A DNA stretch of 33,640 nt from Microbacterium paludicola (GCF_015235415.1 NZ_JADGLL010000029.1:1-33640), one strand, 5' to 3'; positions 1 to 8,083 are shown, counted from the stretch's first letter. Numbers and translations are program-made. The notes: generated by a model not told the origin, from the letters alone.

Positions 1-195
1 GGCTGGTGCTCGGCGTGGGCGTGCCCGTCGGGGTGCCGCTCGGAGTCGGCGTCGGGGTCGGTGTTCCGGTGGGCGTGCCGGTCGGGCTGGGCGTCGGCGT
101 CCCGCTGGGAGTGCCGGTCGGGCTGGGCGTCGGCGTGCCGGTGGGAGTGCCGGACGGGCTCGGCGTGGGCGTGCCGCTCGGCGTGGGGTCTTCGG
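1..195 (-). repeat. Degenerate tandem repeat coding a Thr/Pro/Ser linker in the M23 peptidase
   Basis: Short units built from GTPTGTPTPSP-like codons recur with small variations up to the window edge. On the plus strand this appears as repeated GGCGTGCCG and GGGCTGGGCGTCGGCGT. It lies in the coding frame of the M23 peptidase, so it is a protein repeat rather than an intergenic array. Such tracts are prone to slippage, so repeat number may vary between strains or assemblies. Confidence 0.8.
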
Positions 196-1120
196 GCAGC
201 GCGGCCGGCTGGCCGGGTGCCGGCACGTCCTTGGGCGTCCAGCCCTTGATGTCCGGGCGCTTCGAGCTGCCGCCGAGGTACCCCAGGGGGTCGACCGGGA
301 CACCTCCCACGCGCACCTCGAAGTGAAGGTGGGGGCCGAAGCTGCGGCCGGTGTTGCCCACGAGGCCGATCGGCGTGCCGGTCTCGACCCAGTCGCCCGC
401 ATCGACCACGCGGCTGCCGTGCACCATGTGCCCGTAGAGCGTGACCATGCCGTCGACGTGAAGGATCATCACCGCGACGCCGTAGCCGAAGTAGCCCTCG
501 CTCGACAGGATGACGATTCCCGGCGCGGCCGCCCCGATCGGCGTGCCGGAGGCCGCGGCGATGTCGAGGCCCATGTGACGCCCGCCGCGCGCGCCGAAGA
601 CATCCGTGATCGATCCACCGCCGCTGACGGGCCAGGCGAGCTGCCCGACCTGCGAGAGGTCGAGGTCCTCGGCGAAGCCCGTGAGATCCACCGGGATGCC
701 CGCGGCGATCGCCGCGCGCACGAGCTTGAGGCGGGCCTCGCGGCGCGCCTCGGCGAGCTCCTCGGGCGTCGTCGCCTCGTACGCGCTCGGCGCGACGAGC
801 GAGGCGGCCGCCTTCACCTCGGCCGCGAGATCGGCGGTCTCCTCGGGGAGGCCCTCGCCGACGAAGCGCGGCAGACCGACATCCGGGGCGCCGAAACCGG
901 TCTGCTCCTCGTCGGAGCCGCCCGCCATGGCCGGCTCGGCGACGATCGAGACCGGCGCCGCGGTCTGCTCCGCGGGGGTGGGGAAGGCGGCTCCGGTGGC
1001 GGCGACGGACAGGCCGAGAAGCGCCAGGACCGCTGTCGATCGTCCCGCGCGTACAGCGAAGACGTGACGCGGATGCGGCGTCACGGGATGCTGAACGGGC
1101 TTGGCGATCGGTGCATGCAT
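1..1120 (-). CDS. M23 family (LytM-type) metallopeptidase, C-terminus cut by window edge
   Basis: Predicted cell-wall endopeptidase that cuts peptidoglycan cross-bridges outside the membrane. The reading frame is open from an ATG at 1120 to the window start, 373 residues with no stop, so the C-terminus is missing. A basic N-terminus and hydrophobic segment (about residues 28-47, LALLGLSVAATGAAF) look like a signal peptide or anchor. The M23 domain covers about residues 160-285 with zinc ligands in HMGLD (H182, D186) and HLHF (H264, H266) plus the LYGHM histidine (H231), so it should be active. After residue 310 the protein becomes a low-complexity Thr/Pro/Ser/Gly tail that could span or bind the wall. 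No strong Shine-Dalgarno sequence is visible before the start. A second ATG four bases on is out of frame. Family assignment is firm; the exact substrate is unknown. Confidence 0.9.
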   Translation of the reverse strand, partial: MHAPIAKPVQHPVTPHPRHVFAVRAGRSTAVLALLGLSVAATGAAFPTPAEQTAAPVSIVAEPAMAGGSDEEQTGFGAPDVGLPRFVGEGLPEETADLAAEVKAAASLVAPSAYEATTPEELAEARREARLKLVRAAIAAGIPVDLTGFAEDLDLSQVGQLAWPVSGGGSITDVFGARGGRHMGLDIAAASGTPIGAAAPGIVILSSEGYFGYGVAVMILHVDGMVTLYGHMVHGSRVVDAGDWVETGTPIGLVGNTGRSFGPHLHFEVRVGGVPVDPLGYLGGSSKRPDIKGWTPKDVPAPGQPAALPEDPTPSGTPTPSPSGTPTGTPTPSPTGTPSGTPTPSPTGTPTGTPTPTPTPSGTPTGTPTPSTS

Positions 1121-1200
1121 ATGGAGTCCCCCGACCCATCGTGCGCGTGAAACCCTGCGGAGGGAACCCCTGGGGCAGATTTTCCCGCTGGCCGGGGGTA

Positions 1201-1229
1201 TCGACGCACCCCCGCGCCGGGCGTAACGT
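1201..1229 (+). promoter_or_regulatory. Candidate promoter of the VOC gene (TCGACG-N17-TAACGT)
   Basis: A -10 hexamer TAACGT (1224-1229) follows a TCGACG -35-like box (1201-1206) after 17 bp. A strong Shine-Dalgarno run GAGGAGG lies 6 bases before the ATG at 1253. The same TAACGT hexamer is used by two other candidate promoters here (metF and the MFS pump). Not experimentally supported. Confidence 0.45.
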
Positions 1230-1252
1230 GACGCGCGACGAGGAGGTCAGAC

Positions 1253-1723
1253 ATGATCAGCGCACCGCTCATCCGCCCGTTCCTCTGGTTCGACGGCAAC
1301 GCCCGCGAAGCGATGGAGTACTACTGCGAGGTGTTCCCCGAGAGCCGGATCGACCGCGTCGACGAGTACCCGGATGAGAGTCTCGACAGCCACTTCGAGG
1401 GGATGTCGGGGAAGGTCATCAACGGGGAGTTCACCCTCGGCGGGGTGAAGTTCGGCTGCCTCGACGGCGGTCCCCTGTTCACCTTCAACGAGTCGATCTC
1501 GTTCGTCGTCGCCTGCCGGGACCAGGCGGAGATCGACTACTACTGGGATCGCCTGTCGGCCGTGCCCGAGTCGGAGCAGTGCGGCTGGTGCAAGGACCGT
1601 TTCGGCGTCAGCTGGCAGATCGTTCCCGCCGAGATGGATGCCCTCATGGAGACGCCCGAGCAGGTGCAGGCGATGATGCGCATGAAGAAGATCGACATCG
1701 CCGAGCTGCGCTCGCTTGCCTGA
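1253..1723 (+). CDS. VOC family protein (PhnB/3-demethylubiquinone methyltransferase-like fold)
   Basis: A 156-residue protein of the glyoxalase/bleomycin-resistance (VOC) superfamily, PhnB-like subgroup. The N-terminus carries the family pattern FLWFDGNAREAMEYY, followed by SISFVV in the middle and DRFGVSWQIVP near the C-terminus, a match across the whole length. The ATG at 1253 is preceded by GAGGAGG. The database name '3-demethylubiquinone-9 3-methyltransferase' for this domain is historical; there is no SAM-binding motif, so methyltransferase activity should not be assumed. It stands alone, convergent with the cellulase gene. Substrate and role are unknown. Confidence 0.85.
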   Translation: MISAPLIRPFLWFDGNAREAMEYYCEVFPESRIDRVDEYPDESLDSHFEGMSGKVINGEFTLGGVKFGCLDGGPLFTFNESISFVVACRDQAEIDYYWDRLSAVPESEQCGWCKDRFGVSWQIVPAEMDALMETPEQVQAMMRMKKIDIAELRSLA

Positions 1724-1748
1724 CGGCCTTCGCGCATCCGCCCGCCGT

Positions 1749-1783
1749 CCGCTCAACGGCCGGGGTTGCCGGCCGTTGAGCGG
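1749..1783. terminator. Perfect 15-bp hairpin between convergent VOC and cellulase genes
   Basis: CCGCTCAACGGCCGG (1749-1763), a 5-nt loop GGTTG, then the exact reverse complement (1769-1783). It sits between the stop codons of two convergent genes (1723 and 1795), so it can work as a bidirectional terminator. There is no U-tract, as is common in high-GC actinobacteria. The CGCTCAACG core resembles the dispersed intergenic repeat found elsewhere in the window. Confidence 0.75.
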
Positions 1784-1794
1784 AGCGGATGGGG

Positions 1795-3063
1795 TCAGCC
1801 GACGGCAGGCACCGCGTTCTCGATGAGCTCGCGCGCCATGTCGGGGAACCAGCCGCCGGCGCGCGGGGCGACGACGCCGCGTGCCGGGTCCTCGGGGCCG
1901 GCGGTGCCGCGCAGGCACTCGCCGTCCGACTCGCCGGGCACCTTGATCCACAGGTAGGCGTCGATCAGCTCGTCGCCGGTGTCGGTCGTGGGATGCAGGC
2001 CCAGGCCGCGGTCGAGCGGGTTGCACCAGTCCTCGTAGTCGGTCGCGACCTCCCACGGGCCCTGGCCGTTGCGGCTCGTGTCGAGCACGAAGTGCGTCGT
2101 CGGCTCGACGTCGCCCAGCTGCGAGGCGTAGCGCGAGTCGACGCCCGACGTGTCGAGGGCCGGATCGGGGTTGCCCGCGCTCCACTCGCCGTAGTTGTCC
2201 ATCGCGACCCCCGACCAGTTGTTCGCCGGCCCGCCGTTCCAGTACTGGCTGCCGCAGTCGGCGAATGCCCCGTCGAGCTCGGTGACGAGCGTGATGCAGG
2301 ACGAGATCCAGTGGCCGTACGCGGTGAGGTTCGCCGTGAAGTGGTAGTTCGAGGCGTTCAGGAAGAACCCGTCGGCCTTCTCCACGCCGGCCTTGATCAG
2401 CCGGTCGCTGATGTCGCCGACGTTCAGCCATCCGCTGTGCGTGCCGTCGAGGTAGACCGCCGTGTTCGGCAGGGCGGCGAGGGTGTCGACGGCGTGGTTC
2501 AGCATGGCGAAGCGCTCGCTCGCGGCCGTCGCGGCATCCGCCTCGGCCGGCTGGCACCACTCCTGGGTGCCCTCCACGGAGGTGTAGTGGGGGATGATGC
2601 CGAGCCCGTCGGGCTCGAGGATGACGACCGCGTCCTTGTTGCCGATCCCCTTCGCGAAGCCGTCGATCCAGGCGGTGTACTCCGCGAGGGTCGTGGCGCC
2701 GCCGGAGGAGTACTGCGCGCAGTCGCGGAACGGGACGTTGTAGGCGACGAGCACCGGAACCTCATCGGCCGCGTGCGCACGCACCACCGCCTGCTTCACG
2801 TCCTGCTTGACGGTGATCGGGGTTCCGGCCGTGAACCACGTCGCGGTGGGGAACTGGGCGAGGTACTCGGCGTCCTCCCGCGCCTGCCCGGTGAGGCTCT
2901 CGGCGGCCTCGAGGCTCGTGCTGTCGGGGTTCGTCCAGAGCGTCGCGCTCGGATCGAGGACGTCGTTCGCGGCGAAGGCCGGCGAGCCGCCGGCGAGGGA
3001 GGCGAGGACGAGCGCAGCGGCGGTGACCGCTCCCGCTCGCCTCGTCGTCGAGGCGTGGGGCAT
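1795..3063 (-). CDS. Secreted glycoside hydrolase family 6 cellulase
   Basis: Predicted inverting beta-1,4-glucanase (endoglucanase or cellobiohydrolase). It is 422 residues from the ATG at 3063, chosen over an upstream in-frame start because AGGAGA lies 7 bases before it and a signal peptide follows directly (basic start, hydrophobic 11-23, likely cleavage after AFA near residue 31). GH6 motifs run in order: YNVPFRDC with D114 as the expected general acid, VVILEPDGLG (EPD 150-152), VLDTSRNG, WCNPLDRGLG, and IKVPGESDG with D380 at the position of the proposed base. Family knowledge assigns these roles from Thermobifida and Trichoderma Cel6 enzymes. The protein is essentially the catalytic domain alone, with no carbohydrate-binding module. 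A CelR/CebR-type operator precedes it, which fits induction by cello-oligosaccharides. Confidence 0.93.
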   Translation of the reverse strand: MPHASTTRRAGAVTAAALVLASLAGGSPAFAANDVLDPSATLWTNPDSTSLEAAESLTGQAREDAEYLAQFPTATWFTAGTPITVKQDVKQAVVRAHAADEVPVLVAYNVPFRDCAQYSSGGATTLAEYTAWIDGFAKGIGNKDAVVILEPDGLGIIPHYTSVEGTQEWCQPAEADAATAASERFAMLNHAVDTLAALPNTAVYLDGTHSGWLNVGDISDRLIKAGVEKADGFFLNASNYHFTANLTAYGHWISSCITLVTELDGAFADCGSQYWNGGPANNWSGVAMDNYGEWSAGNPDPALDTSGVDSRYASQLGDVEPTTHFVLDTSRNGQGPWEVATDYEDWCNPLDRGLGLHPTTDTGDELIDAYLWIKVPGESDGECLRGTAGPEDPARGVVAPRAGGWFPDMARELIENAVPAVG

Positions 3064-3132
3064 GTGCTTCTCCTGTGGCGGGGCCGTCGCATCGACGATG
3101 AGGCGACGGCGGTGTCGGATGTCGATTCGCCG

Positions 3133-3152
3133 TCGTGGGAGCGCTCCCACGA
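3133..3152. promoter_or_regulatory. CelR/CebR-type operator upstream of the GH6 cellulase
   Basis: TGGGAGCGCTCCCA at 3136-3149 is identical to the palindrome known as the CelR (Thermobifida) and CebR (Streptomyces) operator. Here symmetry extends to 20 bp (3133-3152). It lies about 70 bp before the cellulase start and just downstream of a candidate promoter, where a LacI-family repressor would block transcription. No cebR/celR gene is in the window, so the repressor must be encoded elsewhere. Confidence 0.9.
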
Positions 3153-3164
3153 TCGGCCCTCTCC

Positions 3165-3193
3165 ACGCTGGCCTCCGCCGCGCCAGAAGTCAA
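3165..3193 (-). promoter_or_regulatory. Candidate promoter of the GH6 cellulase
   Basis: Reading the minus strand, TTGACT (3193-3188) is a good -35 box. After 17 bp comes CAGCGT (3170-3165), a weak -10. Transcription would begin near 3158, immediately before the CelR-type palindrome. The geometry is convincing, the -10 less so. Confidence 0.4.
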
Positions 3194-3217
3194 GGGGAAG
3201 GAGCCGCGCGGGCCCGA

Positions 3218-4561
3218 TCAGGACGGGCGCGCCGCGGTGCGGTCGCCCGTGGTCATCCAGCGGCTGCCGCGCACGCGGGCCCCGAGACCCACGGCCCGCG
3301 CGAGCATCAGCACGCCGAAGAAGCCGACCGTGAGCCACGCGAGCCCGGCGGCGCCCGTCGGCTCGAGCGATGCGATCAGCCACAGCGCCGGCAGGAACGG
3401 CACGAGGTTCGCCACGCCCACGATCGCGAGGAAGCGCGCGTCGCCGGCGCCCATCAGCACCCCGTCGAGGACGTAGACGATGCCCGCGAGCGGCTGGCCG
3501 ATCGCCATCAGGATCAGGGCGGGCTGGATGAGCGCCGCCAGCGCGGGATCGCCGGTGAACGCCAGCCCGAGCACACCGGAGAGGGCGGCGATCACGATGC
3601 CGATGGCGACGCCGAACCATCCGCCCCACGCGAGGGTGCGGCGCAGGACGAAGCGCACCGCATCCGGATCCCCCGCACCGAGGTGCTTTCCGATCAGCGC
3701 CTGCGCCGCGATCGCGAGCGCGTCGAGCGCGTAGGCGGCGGTCGAGGCGATCGTGAAGACCACCTGCCATCCGGCGAGTTCGCGGGTGCCGAGGCCGGTC
3801 GCGACGGCCACGGTCAGCAGCAGCGCGAGGCGCAGGCTCACCGTGCGCACGAACAGCCAGCCGCCGGCGAGGGCCGAGCCGTGGATGCCGTCGCGCTGGG
3901 GCCGCAAGCGGGCGTCGTGGCGCCGCGCGAGGCGGCCGACCACGACGGCGTACGCGGCGACCATCCCCCATTGGGCGACGACCGTTCCCACCGCCGACCC
4001 GGCGATGCCCCATCCGAAGCCGTAGATGAACAGCGCGTTGAGCACGGCGTTCGAGAGGAAGCCGAGTCCCGCGATCCACAGCGGCACGACCGTGTCCTGC
4101 AGCCCGCGCAGCAGCCCGGTCGCCGCGAAGACGATGAGCATCGCGGGGAGGCCCCACATCGAGATGCCGAGGTAGATCGTCGCCTGGGCCGCGACCTCGG
4201 GGGCCGGTCCGAACGCTGCGACGAGGGCCGGGGTCGCGAGGTACCCGGCGACGGCGAGCACGGCGCCGAGCCCCAGCGCGAGCCACATCCCGTCGATGCC
4301 GACCGACACGGCTCCGCGGATGTCGCCCGCGCCGAACCGGCGCGCGACGCCCGGCGTGGTCGCATACGCGAGGAAGACCATCAGCCCGACGATCGTGCTC
4401 AGCACCGCCGACGCGATCCCCAGCCCCGCCAGCGGCTCGATGCCCAGGTGCCCGACGAGCGCCGCGTCGACCATCAGGAACAGCGGCTCGGCCACGAGCG
4501 ACCCCAGCGCCGGCACCGCCAGGCGCAGGATGTCGCGGTTGAGCGTGCGCGTCCGGGTCAC
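3218..4561 (-). CDS. MATE family (DinF-like) multidrug/cation antiporter
   Basis: Inner-membrane exporter of the MATE family, 447 residues, the usual length for 12 transmembrane helices. The N-terminus (ILRLAVPALGSLVAEPLFLMVD) and the repeated half with GTRELAGWQVVFTIAS and DALAIAAQALIGKHLG match the DinF branch that is common in actinobacteria. It probably couples Na+ or H+ entry to export of organic compounds; substrates cannot be read from sequence. The start is a GTG at 4561 with no Shine-Dalgarno sequence but a TAGCCT -10 element 6 nt upstream, suggesting a leaderless message. It is followed on the same strand by the cellulase, whose own promoter lies in the 154-bp gap. Confidence 0.9.
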   Translation of the reverse strand: MTRTRTLNRDILRLAVPALGSLVAEPLFLMVDAALVGHLGIEPLAGLGIASAVLSTIVGLMVFLAYATTPGVARRFGAGDIRGAVSVGIDGMWLALGLGAVLAVAGYLATPALVAAFGPAPEVAAQATIYLGISMWGLPAMLIVFAATGLLRGLQDTVVPLWIAGLGFLSNAVLNALFIYGFGWGIAGSAVGTVVAQWGMVAAYAVVVGRLARRHDARLRPQRDGIHGSALAGGWLFVRTVSLRLALLLTVAVATGLGTRELAGWQVVFTIASTAAYALDALAIAAQALIGKHLGAGDPDAVRFVLRRTLAWGGWFGVAIGIVIAALSGVLGLAFTGDPALAALIQPALILMAIGQPLAGIVYVLDGVLMGAGDARFLAIVGVANLVPFLPALWLIASLEPTGAAGLAWLTVGFFGVLMLARAVGLGARVRGSRWMTTGDRTAARPS

Positions 4562-4567
4562 GACTCG

Positions 4568-4573
4568 AGGCTA
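4568..4573 (-). promoter_or_regulatory. Leaderless-type -10 element of the MATE gene
   Basis: On the minus strand TAGCCT is followed by 6 nt and then the GTG start. This spacing would place transcription start at or next to the start codon. No clear -35 box was found. Confidence 0.5.
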
Positions 4574-4758
4574 GTGCGGGCCTCCGACGCCGTCGGGTCG
4601 GGTAGGTCGGCGCGCTCGGATGAGTGCCGGCGTCGCGGCGGTGGGTGGGTCGCGCGGGCGGGCCCGAGGTCACATCCCGCCCGGCGGCGCGACATCCTGC
4701 ACGCGAGGGCGCATGCTTCGGGGTGTCCGGTCGCGGACAGGATGTGCACTGGGCGCGG

Positions 4759-5433
4759 TCAGCGGCGGGCGAGCAGCGGATGTGCTGGATCGGCGTTGTC
4801 GATCACGATGCTCGCGCGCGTGCGCGGATCCTGCTCGGCGAGGTAGAGATCGCAGGCAGCCATGTAGCGCGCGTCGTAAACGAGGCGAGCGGCGTCGAGG
4901 CCTCCGAGCGACGCGGCGTCGCGACGCGCACCGCGCTCGAGGGCCCGCTCACGGGGCGCGTCGAGGAAGATCACCTCGTCCCAGCACTCGCGCAGTTCGT
5001 CGCGCTGCAGGAAGGTGGCGTCGAACACGACGATCGCGTCGGGCTCGGCCTCGGCGAAGCGGGGCTCGACCTCGTCGGTGGCCAGGTCGTGCACGTGCCA
5101 GGCGTAGCGCCGGCTGCCGCCGGGCCCGAGGGGCTCGAGCGTCAGGCGGCGCAGCGCGTCGAAGTCGTACGCGTCCTCGTAGTACCCGCGGGCAGACTCC
5201 CGCCCCTGTCGGTACCGGATGTGACGCACATGGTGGAAGCCGTCCGAGTCGAGCCGGAGGACCGCGCGCCCGGTGCTCGCGAGCTGCGCGGCGAGCTCGT
5301 TCGCGAAGGTCGTCTTCCCGGCCCCGCACACGCCGTCGATCCCGACTCGCAGCGGGTGTCCCGGATCCTGCTCGGCCAGCCGTGCGCTCACGGCATCCAG
5401 CACCTGCCCGCGCTGCGTCGTCGTCTCGATCAC
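4759..5433 (-). CDS. Uridine kinase-like P-loop protein
   Basis: A 224-residue P-loop kinase of the uridine kinase/phosphoribulokinase family. The Walker A motif is GVCGAGKTT (residues 34-42) and a nucleoside-kinase-like RLDSDGFHHVR follows at 60-70. Further on, VVFDATFLQRDELRECWDEVIFLDAP fits the Walker B and lid region. Uridine or another small hydroxylated substrate is plausible but unproven. The GTG start at 5433 has TAGCGT 6 nt upstream and no Shine-Dalgarno sequence, so it is probably leaderless. It is divergent from the GNAT gene with only 45 bp between start codons. The 197 bp between its stop and the MATE start holds only the MATE promoter and no visible gene. Confidence 0.8.
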   Translation of the reverse strand: MIETTTQRGQVLDAVSARLAEQDPGHPLRVGIDGVCGAGKTTFANELAAQLASTGRAVLRLDSDGFHHVRHIRYRQGRESARGYYEDAYDFDALRRLTLEPLGPGGSRRYAWHVHDLATDEVEPRFAEAEPDAIVVFDATFLQRDELRECWDEVIFLDAPRERALERGARRDAASLGGLDAARLVYDARYMAACDLYLAEQDPRTRASIVIDNADPAHPLLARR

Positions 5434-5439
5434 CTCGAC

Positions 5440-5445
5440 ACGCTA
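5440..5445 (-). promoter_or_regulatory. Leaderless-type -10 element of the uridine kinase-like gene
   Basis: On the minus strand TAGCGT, then 6 nt, then the GTG start. It lies inside the 45-bp divergent gap shared with the GNAT gene, so the two promoters must overlap. Confidence 0.5.
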
Positions 5446-5478
5446 CGCGCACCGCGCATCCTGCGCTTGGATTGACGG

Positions 5479-5901
5479 ATGACCTGGACGCTGCGCCCGA
5501 GCACGCCCGCCGATGCCGGGTGGATCGCCGAGCTGCGCGCCGAGGTCATGCGCCCGGACCTCGAGCGGCTCGATCGGTTCGACCCCCTGCGCGTGCGCGA
5601 GCGGTTCCTGTCCGCGTTCGCCCCCGCCGCGACCCGCATCATCGTCGTGGGCGGCAGGGATGTCGGGTCGATCGCCCTCCGCGGCGCTGCCGACGGATGG
5701 TGGATCGAGCACTTCTACCTGCGCCCCGACCTTCAGGGCCGCGGGATCGGGTCGGCCGTGTTCGCCGCGGTGCTCGGCGAGTGCGAAGGACCGGTGCGGC
5801 TCAACGTGCTGCAGGGCAGCCCAGCCCGCCGGCTCTACGAGCGGCACGGCTTCCGCCTCGAGACGGAGGACCCGGTCGACGTGTTCCTCGTCCGCGGCTG
5901 A
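5479..5901 (+). CDS. GNAT family N-acetyltransferase
   Basis: A 140-residue single-domain acetyltransferase of the GNAT superfamily. The acetyl-CoA pyrophosphate-binding loop is QGRGIG (residues 86-91) after the beta-4 strand WWIEHFYLRPD. The C-terminal LNVLQGSPARRLYERHGF is the usual last alpha/beta element. The acceptor substrate is unknown. The ATG at 5479 has no clear Shine-Dalgarno sequence; TTGGAT sits 6 nt upstream, an imperfect match to the leaderless pattern. The 129 bp after the stop contains only the next gene's promoter. Confidence 0.88.
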   Translation: MTWTLRPSTPADAGWIAELRAEVMRPDLERLDRFDPLRVRERFLSAFAPAATRIIVVGGRDVGSIALRGAADGWWIEHFYLRPDLQGRGIGSAVFAAVLGECEGPVRLNVLQGSPARRLYERHGFRLETEDPVDVFLVRG

Positions 5902-6018
5902 GGCTTCCGCGCGCCGAGCGCCCGTTGCAGAACCCCTCGAGGGTGTGCAGGTACGGGATGGATGTGCGCCCACGGCGAACGAGGCGCCGTCGCCGCATGC
6001 GCGTCGGCGCCCGGTGCT

Positions 6019-6024
6019 TAGGGT
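6019..6024 (+). promoter_or_regulatory. Leaderless-type -10 element of the M13 peptidase gene
   Basis: TAGGGT followed by 6 nt (GGAGCC) and the ATG at 6031. The GGAG could alternatively act as a weak Shine-Dalgarno sequence, so this member of the pattern is ambiguous. Confidence 0.45.
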
Positions 6025-6030
6025 GGAGCC

Positions 6031-8010
6031 ATGACCGACGCCGCGCCCACGACCGCCCTCCGCTCCGGCATCGCCATCGAGGAGCTGAGCTCCGAGATCC
6101 GGCCGCAGGACGACCTCTACCGTCACGTCAACGGCGCGTGGATCGAGCGCACCGAGATCCCCGGCGACAAGGCCCGCTGGGGGTCGTTCCACCTGCTCGC
6201 CGAGCAGGCCGAGAAGCACGTGCACGCGATCATCGAGGACTCGCAGCAGGCCGAGCCCGGCACCGATGCCCGCAAGGTGGGCGACGCGTACGCGAGCTTC
6301 ATGGACGAGGAGCGGATCGCGCAGCTCGGCACCGCTCCGCTCGAGGGCCAGCTCGCGCAGGCCGACGCCGTGACCGACGTCGCCACGTTCCTCGGGACGG
6401 TCGGCGCGCTCGACCGTCAGGGCGTCGCGAACCCCATCGGCGTGTTCGTCGAGCCCGACCCGGGAAACCCCACGCGGTACGTCCCCTTCCTCGTCCAGTC
6501 GGGCATCTCCCTGCCGGATGAGAGCTACTACCGGCTCGACAACTTCGCCGGCACGCGCGCGACGTTCCGCGAGCACGTCGAGAAGATGCTCGACCTCGCC
6601 GGGATCCCGGATGCGGCAGGGCAGGCGGATCGCGTCGTCGCTCTCGAGACGGAGATCGCCTCGCACCACTGGGACAACGTGCGCAGCCGCGATGCGGTCG
6701 CGACCTACAACCTGACGTCGTGGGACGAGGTGCAGAAGCTCATCGGCCTCGACCTCACCCCGTGGCTCGAGGGCGTCGCCCCGGGGAACCCGGCGGCGTT
6801 CGCCGAGGTGGTGGCCTACCAGCCGTCGTTCCTCGAGGGCCTCGGCACGCTGCTGACCGAGGAGCGGATCGAGGACTGGAAGGCGTGGCTCCGGTTCAAG
6901 ATCGTGCGCGCGGCCGCCCCCTACCTCCCCGAGCCGTTCGTGCAGGAGAACTTCGCGTTCAACGGCACCGAGCTGACGGGCGTGCCCGAGATCCGCGAGC
7001 GCTGGAAGCGCGGCGTCGCCCTCGCCGAGGGCGCCCTCGGCGAGGCCGTCGGCAAGGTCTACGTCGACCGTCACTTCCCGCCGACCGCGAAGGCGGCGAT
7101 GGATGAGCTGGTCGCGAACCTCATCGAGGCGTACCGCCAGAGCATCACGAAGCTCGAGTGGATGGGCACCGAGACGCGCGAGCGCGCGCTGAAAAAGCTC
7201 GACTCGTTCGTCCCCAAGATCGGCTACCCCGTGAAGTGGAAGGACTACTCCGAGCTCGAGATCGACGCCACGGACCTTCTCGGCAACGTGCACCGTGCGA
7301 GCGCCTTCGAGCACGACCGCCAGATCGGCAAGGTCGGCAAGCCCATCGACCGCGACGAGTGGTTCATGACGCCGCAGACCGTGAACGCCTACTACAACCC
7401 GCTCATGAACGAGATCGTGTTCCCCGCCGCGATCCTGCAGTACCCCTTCTTCGACCCGGAGCGCGACGACGCCGCGAACTACGGCGGCATCGGTGCCGTG
7501 ATAGGGCACGAGATCGGCCACGGCTTCGACGACCAGGGGTCGCGCTACGACGATCAGGGCGCCCTCAACGACTGGTGGACCGAGGCGGATCGCGCCGCGT
7601 TCGAGGAGCGCACGAAGGCACTCATCGCGCAGTACGACGCGCTCACGCCGGTCGGTCTCGACGACTCGCACAAGGTCAACGGCGCGCTCACGATCGGTGA
7701 GAACATCGGCGACCTCGGCGGGCTCGGCATCGCGCTGAAGGCCTATGAGCTCTCGCTCGATGGGGCCGAGGCGCCTGTGATCGACGGCTACACGGGCGTG
7801 CAGCGCCTGCTGCTGTCGTGGGCGCAGGTGTGGCAGCAGAAGGGCCGCGACGCCGAGACCATCCGCCTGCTGACGATCGACCCGCACTCGCCGAACGAGT
7901 TCCGCTGCAACCAGATCGTCCGCAACATCGACGCGTTCTACGAGGCGTTCGACGTCACGGAGCAGGATGCGCTGTGGCTGCCGGAGGACCAGCGCGTCAC
8001 CATCTGGTGA
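6031..8010 (+). CDS. M13 family zinc metallopeptidase (PepO/neprilysin-like)
   Basis: A 659-residue oligopeptidase of family M13. The zinc site is complete: HEIGH at residues 493-497 and the downstream GENIGDLGG whose glutamate (E557) is the third ligand. NAYYNPLMNEIVFPAAIL (about 451-468) is the substrate-cleft segment typical of the family. The C-terminal FRCNQIVRNIDAFYEAFDV and the final W are also characteristic. There is no signal peptide or membrane anchor, so it should be cytoplasmic, unlike the eukaryotic neprilysins, and would degrade peptides. It stands alone, convergent with the second kinase-like gene. Confidence 0.93.
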   Translation: MTDAAPTTALRSGIAIEELSSEIRPQDDLYRHVNGAWIERTEIPGDKARWGSFHLLAEQAEKHVHAIIEDSQQAEPGTDARKVGDAYASFMDEERIAQLGTAPLEGQLAQADAVTDVATFLGTVGALDRQGVANPIGVFVEPDPGNPTRYVPFLVQSGISLPDESYYRLDNFAGTRATFREHVEKMLDLAGIPDAAGQADRVVALETEIASHHWDNVRSRDAVATYNLTSWDEVQKLIGLDLTPWLEGVAPGNPAAFAEVVAYQPSFLEGLGTLLTEERIEDWKAWLRFKIVRAAAPYLPEPFVQENFAFNGTELTGVPEIRERWKRGVALAEGALGEAVGKVYVDRHFPPTAKAAMDELVANLIEAYRQSITKLEWMGTETRERALKKLDSFVPKIGYPVKWKDYSELEIDATDLLGNVHRASAFEHDRQIGKVGKPIDRDEWFMTPQTVNAYYNPLMNEIVFPAAILQYPFFDPERDDAANYGGIGAVIGHEIGHGFDDQGSRYDDQGALNDWWTEADRAAFEERTKALIAQYDALTPVGLDDSHKVNGALTIGENIGDLGGLGIALKAYELSLDGAEAPVIDGYTGVQRLLLSWAQVWQQKGRDAETIRLLTIDPHSPNEFRCNQIVRNIDAFYEAFDVTEQDALWLPEDQRVTIW

Positions 8011-8035
8011 GGCGAGGCCGCCGGGCAGTGGGGCC

Positions 8036-8083
8036 GTTTCGACTGGTCGCTTCGCTCCTCGCTCAACGAGCGAGTGAAGCGCA
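8036..8083. repeat. Dispersed intergenic palindromic repeat, copy between convergent genes
   Basis: Contains GTTTCGACT, then CGCTTCGCTCCTCGCTC, a short loop AACG, and the imperfect complement ending GTGAAGCG (to 8081). It lies between the stops of the M13 peptidase (8010) and the kinase-like gene (8098), and can fold as a hairpin in both transcripts, so it probably acts as a terminator. Confidence 0.65.

Noticed and set aside
1..195. Repeat tract that could be mistaken for a CRISPR-like or VNTR array
   Set aside because: Units are short, have no unique spacers and encode an in-frame Thr/Pro/Ser linker.
323..1150. Plus-strand open frame of 275 residues
   Set aside because: It is the shadow of the M23 peptidase on the minus strand, whose signal sequence, zinc motifs and domain are unmistakable.
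1121..1252. Possible c-di-AMP (ydaO-type) riboswitch before the M23 peptidase
   Set aside because: Such riboswitches often precede actinobacterial wall hydrolases, but I could not match the conserved core in this 130-bp gap, which also holds the divergent VOC promoter.
5443..7887. Minus-strand open frame of 814 residues opposite the GNAT and M13 genes
   Set aside because: It crosses two well-supported genes on the other strand and shows no recognisable domain.
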